7,474 bases of DNA from Bacteroidia bacterium. GTDB lineage: Bacteria; Bacteroidota; Bacteroidia; Flavobacteriales; Flavobacteriaceae. Each line of letters opens with the position of its first letter. The first letter of the stretch is position 1. Made by a program: the position numbers and the translations under genes. The notes under the pieces were generated by a model, which saw only the letters and a program-made list of their open reading frames with translations, was not told where the DNA came from and did not search any database. Shown here piece after piece: positions 6,170 through 7,474 of the stretch. The stretch is taken from contig JAUIJW010000115.1 of assembly GCA_030431085.1 (NCBI GenBank), positions 1-7,474 on the forward strand, read 5' to 3'.

Positions 6170-7474
6170 TTATCTTGTAAAAAGCATTTCTCTATATTTA
6201 GTTAAGGGCCACAACTCATCATCAATCATAAGTTCTAATTTATCGCAATGGTATCTAATCTCTTCGAAAAATGGTCTAACTTTTTCACAATAGTGTAGGG
6301 CTTTTTCTTCTGCATTCTCTAAAATATTAGCTTGTTTCCGTTCTTCTACCATGGCCTTCACTTTGGCAGTGATTTCACCAATATGCTTAGAAATATTTTT
6401 AATCAATTCTAACTGTTCTTTAGCTATATGTTCAAAATCATTACCAAACACTTCTTTCAAGCCTTTCACATTCTCAATCAAAATATTTTGATATTTTACG
6501 GCCGTAGGAATCACATGATTTAAAGAGATGTCTCCCAAAACTCTACCTTCAATTTGTATTCTTAGTGAATACTCATCTAATTCTATTTCATGTCGAGCCT
6601 TAATTTCGATATCATTCATCACCTCCATTTCCTGAAATAAAGCAATAGCTCTTTTAGTTACTTTAGCTCTTATGGCTACGGGCGTTGTTTTATTATTACT
6701 TAAACCTCGACGCATGGCCTCCTTTTCCCAGGCTTTACCGTAACCATTACCATCAAACAAAATATCTTTAGATTTTTTTATATATTCTCTCAATACATTA
6801 AATATCGCTTCGTCTTTCTTTAATCCTTTTTGATCAATAAGCTTATCCACCTCTACCTTAAAGTCTTTAAGCTGCTTGGCTACAATGGTATTCAAGACTG
6901 TCATTGGATTTGCACAATTGGCTAATGAACCTACCGCTCTAAACTCGAATTTATTTCCTGTAAAAGCAAACGGTGAGGTTCTATTTCTATCTGTATTGTC
7001 TAGTAAAATTTCAGGAATTTTACCCACTACATTTAGTTTTAACTCCGTTTTCTCTTGCGGCGATAGTTTCCCTTGGGTTACACCTTCTAGCTCATCTAGA
7101 ACATCTGTTAACTGTTTACCAATAAAAACAGACATAATGGCTGGAGGTGCTTCATTAGCTCCTAAACGATGATCATTACTAGCCGATGCTACTCCCGCTC
7201 GCATTAAATCTTCATAGTCTCGAATTGCTTTAATTGTGTTGATAAAGAACGTTAAAAACTGGAGATTCCTCATAGGTGTTTTACCTGGACTTAATAAATT
7301 GATTCCAGTATCTGTACTTAACGACCAATTGTTATGCTTACCAGAACCATTAACTCCAGCAAATGGTTTTTCGTGTAACAACACTTTTAAATGATGACGC
7401 GAAGCAATTCTCCCCATAATATCCATTAATAGAGAATTATGGTCTACGGCCAGGTTAGCCTCTTCGTAGATAGG
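6170..7474 (-). CDS. glnN: Glutamine synthetase type III, C-terminal 434 residues (5' end beyond the window)
   Basis: The enzyme makes glutamine from glutamate, ammonia and ATP. The frame is open through the right edge at 7474, so the ATG at 7424-7426 is an internal methionine and not the start. The codons before it read PIYEEANLAVDHNSLL, which is family sequence. Type III enzymes have about 725-730 residues, so roughly 290 are missing here. Visible landmarks, numbered from the first visible residue: HEKPFAGVNGSGKHNNWS (34-51, catalytic domain), NDHRLGANEAPPAI (101-114), and DRNRTSPFAFTGNKFEFR (163-180, substrate/nucleotide binding). The last about 200 residues are the helical C-terminal region specific to type III enzymes, ending in ELMIDDELWPLTKYREMLF. 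Type III enzymes are typical of Bacteroidota and some cyanobacteria. The promoter lies outside the window, so regulation cannot be judged. Confidence 0.97.
   Translation of the reverse strand, partial: PIYEEANLAVDHNSLLMDIMGRIASRHHLKVLLHEKPFAGVNGSGKHNNWSLSTDTGINLLSPGKTPMRNLQFLTFFINTIKAIRDYEDLMRAGVASASNDHRLGANEAPPAIMSVFIGKQLTDVLDELEGVTQGKLSPQEKTELKLNVVGKIPEILLDNTDRNRTSPFAFTGNKFEFRAVGSLANCANPMTVLNTIVAKQLKDFKVEVDKLIDQKGLKKDEAIFNVLREYIKKSKDILFDGNGYGKAWEKEAMRRGLSNNKTTPVAIRAKVTKRAIALFQEMEVMNDIEIKARHEIELDEYSLRIQIEGRVLGDISLNHVIPTAVKYQNILIENVKGLKEVFGNDFEHIAKEQLELIKNISKHIGEITAKVKAMVEERKQANILENAEEKALHYCEKVRPFFEEIRYHCDKLELMIDDELWPLTKYREMLFTR

Noticed and set aside
6876..7172. Plus-strand open frame of 98 codons over glutamine synthetase
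   Set aside because: It is antisense to conserved glutamine synthetase motifs, including NRTSPFAFTGNKFEFR; no protein family is recognisable.
7424..7426. ATG as the start of the glutamine synthetase gene
   Set aside because: The frame stays open to the window edge and the upstream codons encode conserved family sequence (PIYEEANLAVDHN), so the gene is cut by the window and does not start here.

Overview
The window looks like ordinary core chromosome of a member of the Bacteroidota, most likely family Flavobacteriaceae. The evidence is the AT-rich base composition, the A/T-rich stretches without Shine-Dalgarno sequences in front of nearly every start codon, a type III glutamine synthetase, a GSCFA-family protein next to alaS, and the divergent pairing of an M23 peptidase operon with alaS. 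I see no insertion sequence, phage gene, CRISPR array, tRNA or rRNA.

Left part (1-2011, all minus strand): read in the direction of transcription, the order is a membrane-anchored M23 peptidase, a small MerR-family regulator, a LemA-family membrane protein, and the first 18 codons of what is probably a TPM-domain protein. The first three are tightly packed (0 and 11 bases apart) and look like one cell-envelope operon. A 9-bp hairpin sits between lemA and the TPM gene and may reduce or end transcription there.

Centre (2012-5691): a 118-bp divergent intergenic region with an imperfect dyad leads into alaS (full-length alanyl-tRNA synthetase with intact catalytic and editing residues). A GSCFA-family protein, probably an SGNH-type hydrolase of unknown substrate, starts only 4 bases after alaS.

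Right part (5704-7474, minus strand): a compact single-domain rhodanese with an intact active-site loop converges on the GSCFA gene. A good terminator for it lies inside the 3' end of the GSCFA coding sequence. Upstream of the rhodanese, separated by 154 bp, is the C-terminal 434 residues of a type III glutamine synthetase that runs off the right edge.

No clearly new system is visible. The points most worth a second look are the terminator hidden in a converging gene, the dyad between the MerR-containing operon and alaS, the hairpin before the TPM gene, and the close linkage of the uncharacterised GSCFA protein to alaS.
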